Origin: an uncultured Opitutia bacterium
GTDB taxonomy: Bacteria; Verrucomicrobiota; Verrucomicrobiia; Opitutales; UBA953
Length of the DNA stretch: 7,248 nt
Assembly (NCBI GenBank): GCA_903957465.1
Contig: CAJBPJ010000311.1
Span: forward strand, 1 to 7,248
Reading direction: 5' to 3'
Shown here: positions 5,350-7,248 of the stretch, one piece after another
Layout of the letters: each line of letters starts with the position of its first letter
Numbering within the stretch: position 1 is the first letter of the stretch
The notes under the pieces: model-generated
The model's database searches: none
Seen by the model: the letters and a program-made list of their open reading frames with translations, nothing else
What the model was told of the DNA's origin: nothing
Made by a program: the position numbers and the translations under genes

Positions 5350-7248
5350 CTAAACCGCGTCAGGACTAGCCGAGCGGACGGCCCGGGCGGCCACTAAAAG
5401 CGAAGAAGTCAGCATAACCACGGCCGCAACCCAGGGGGCAAGCAAGCCAGCAGCGGCTAGGCCAATTCCCACCAAATTGTACCCTGTCGAAATCCAAAGG
5501 TTAACTTGGAGGTCACGACGGACTTTTCGGCAAAGCTGAATCGACTCAGGAATTGTGGACAGACGGTCAACGACCACGACCGCGTCGCAGCTCTGTTGTG
5601 TCAAATCCGCACCACTCGCCATGGCTAAAGTCGCGTGCGCATCCGACATCCCTTCAAGATCATTCAGTCCATCGCCGACAAAGAGCACCTTGCGACCAGC
5701 TTGATTCAATGCGCGCACCCGAGCGGCTTTACCTGCTGGCGAAAGACCACTGGAAATTTGGGCACCTTCAATCGACGTCCAAGCTGGCGAAGGATCTCCC
5801 GTGAGCACTTCCACATTCAACCCGAGCTTATGCAAGGCCTGCACTGTCGAGCGAGCATCCACCCGCAATGTCTCACATAAAATAACTACCGCAACCGCTC
5901 GTCCATCGAGTGCGACCCAGACGCGCTTACCGCTGAGCGAATCGGCAAAAGAGAAATCCGCAGAGGTTGGCATCAAAGTTCTTTCACCGATGCGCAATTC
6001 TCCACCATCCCACTTTCCAACCACGCCTAAACCTGGCTGAGTTTCGACTTTTAATCCCGCGAGTTCAACAGGTGGCGCTAATTGTACCAACGCAGCCGCC
6101 AGCGGGTGGCGGGCGCGGGATTCAATGGTAGCAATTTTCTGACGTAAATCAGTTTCGCTAACATTTGCGGCAGGACTTAAATGTATACCTTCAATCGTCG
6201 GCAGACCTTCGCCGAGTGTTCCCGTTTTATCCAATACAACTGTATCAACCTCCGCTAACTTCAGCACGGTGTCACCCGAACTGGGTGCCAGTCCGATTCG
6301 CCCGAGGCGGTGAAGCGCGCTCATGACCGCTACGGGTGTGGCTAAACCTAGAGCGCAGGGACACGCCACTAAGTAAACAGCGAGCATGGCGCGTAGGCCT
6401 TTTTCAAAGTGTCCGTAATACGCCCAACCCGAATACGTAAGCACGCCAGCCAAGACCACAAAAGGTAGGAACCAGCGAAGGAGTGCATCAGCATCACGGT
6501 GAATACGTGTTGGCGCATCCAATGCACGTACCACGGCATCGAGCACCGCATCCATACGACTGGCTTTACTTAAATCAGGTGCAATCTGGAGGTAACCGTC
6601 ATCCGCTATCACGGATCCAGCAAAAGCTCGGTCGCCAACATGTTTCGCAACCGGGAAAGGTTCACCCGTTACGGCCGCTTCCACAACCGTCGCAGAACCG
6701 GAAGTCACAGTACCGTCGATGGGAATTGTTTCACCTGCAAGGACAGCTACCCGTTGGCCCTCACGTAAATCCGAACGGGCTTGGCGCAGGGGCACACCAT
6801 CTGAGCCCACAACCGTCACGGTATCCAAGGTGGTACGTAAAGCAGCCAAAGCGGCATTGGCTTGGCCTCGACTTCGTTCACCCAAAAGTGATCCAAAGGT
6901 ATAGATAGCTAAGACAATCGGAATGACGTCGTAATAAACACTACCACGACCTGTGAATGTCGAGATACCTGAGAGCACGAGCGCACCGAACGCAGAAAGT
7001 AGAAAAAGTGATTCGAGTGTTAACTGACGTCGACGCCACGTCTGCCAAGCACCCCGTACAAGCGGCCAACCAAGCAGAGCAAACGCGACCACCGATGCAG
7101 TGAGTAAAAATCCGTGAATGCCCCAATAAACCGAGCTGAAATTTGGAATATCGCGAACACCATCAACTTCACGATCTAGATTTATCCCGAAGGTCATATT
7201 CAAACCTGCCAGTACCAAACAAAGCCCGAGCTTCCACCAAGCTGGCCC
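5350..7248 (-). CDS. Cu(I)-type P1B heavy-metal-transporting ATPase, CcoI/CopA-like (N-terminus beyond the window)
   Basis: An inner-membrane pump using ATP to export Cu(I); CcoI/FixI-type members feed copper to cbb3 oxidase assembly. The last 632 residues are visible and the frame is open at the right edge, so a TTG at 7218 is not a true start: the segment before it (AWWKLGLCL) is part of a membrane helix. Numbering from the first visible residue: membrane helices at about 3-24, 38-64, 76-96 and 104-122; actuator-domain TGEP (194-197); helices at about 258-279 and 285-308, the latter with the metal-site CPC (296-298); phosphorylation motif DKTGT starting at Asp340; nucleotide-domain HP (381-382); hinge GDGLND (525-530); and helices at about 583-603 and 605-624. 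YN (590-591) in the penultimate helix and M612 with SS (615-616) in the last are the P1B-1 copper signature. PWVAAVVMLTSSL resembles CcoI most, but the Asn usually found after the SS motif in that family is Ala here. Any N-terminal metal-binding domain lies outside the window. Confidence 0.92.
   Translation of the reverse strand, partial: GPAWWKLGLCLVLAGLNMTFGINLDREVDGVRDIPNFSSVYWGIHGFLLTASVVAFALLGWPLVRGAWQTWRRRQLTLESLFLLSAFGALVLSGISTFTGRGSVYYDVIPIVLAIYTFGSLLGERSRGQANAALAALRTTLDTVTVVGSDGVPLRQARSDLREGQRVAVLAGETIPIDGTVTSGSATVVEAAVTGEPFPVAKHVGDRAFAGSVIADDGYLQIAPDLSKASRMDAVLDAVVRALDAPTRIHRDADALLRWFLPFVVLAGVLTYSGWAYYGHFEKGLRAMLAVYLVACPCALGLATPVAVMSALHRLGRIGLAPSSGDTVLKLAEVDTVVLDKTGTLGEGLPTIEGIHLSPAANVSETDLRQKIATIESRARHPLAAALVQLAPPVELAGLKVETQPGLGVVGKWDGGELRIGERTLMPTSADFSFADSLSGKRVWVALDGRAVAVVILCETLRVDARSTVQALHKLGLNVEVLTGDPSPAWTSIEGAQISSGLSPAGKAARVRALNQAGRKVLFVGDGLNDLEGMSDAHATLAMASGADLTQQSCDAVVVVDRLSTIPESIQLCRKVRRDLQVNLWISTGYNLVGIGLAAAGLLAPWVAAVVMLTSSLLVAARAVRSASPDAV

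Overview
The window looks like ordinary chromosomal DNA from a member of the Verrucomicrobiota, plausibly an Opitutae-like lineage. The main evidence is a large secreted protein that fuses a beta-propeller, a helical-repeat region and a C-terminal PVC-type haem-binding domain; this architecture is largely confined to Planctomycetes and Verrucomicrobia. The FabD active-site contexts (GLSLGE and GAYHSR rather than the enterobacterial GHSLGE and AFHS) and the chromosomal ParB fit that assignment. The phylum is an inference from protein style, not from a marker-gene comparison. I see no mobile element, CRISPR array, phage gene, tRNA or rRNA.

Layout from left to right: (1) the 5' part of fabD on the minus strand, running off the left edge; (2) the PVC-type haem protein on the minus strand, ending 50 bases before fabD starts; (3) yjdM (phnA-like zinc-ribbon protein), the only plus-strand gene, divergent from the haem-protein gene across a 69-base gap; (4) parB on the minus strand, convergent with yjdM across a 54-base gap holding a GC-rich hairpin; (5) a secreted coiled-coil plus LysM protein, 20 bases upstream of parB; (6) a Cu(I)-type P1B ATPase (CcoI/CopA-like) on the minus strand, 63 bases upstream of the LysM gene and running off the right edge. 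Coding density is high and no gap exceeds 70 bases.

Two minus-strand transcription groups are likely: ATPase > LysM protein > parB, and haem protein > fabD. The first links copper handling or cytochrome oxidase maturation, a cell-wall-binding envelope protein and chromosome partitioning. It is probably a housekeeping neighbourhood rather than a single pathway, although the tight LysM-parB spacing and the absence of parA next to parB are worth noting. The second pairs a periplasmic c-type haem protein with fatty-acid initiation, with no obvious functional link. None of the five visible start codons has a strong Shine-Dalgarno sequence. I found no convincing undescribed system here; the findings are modest and scored accordingly.
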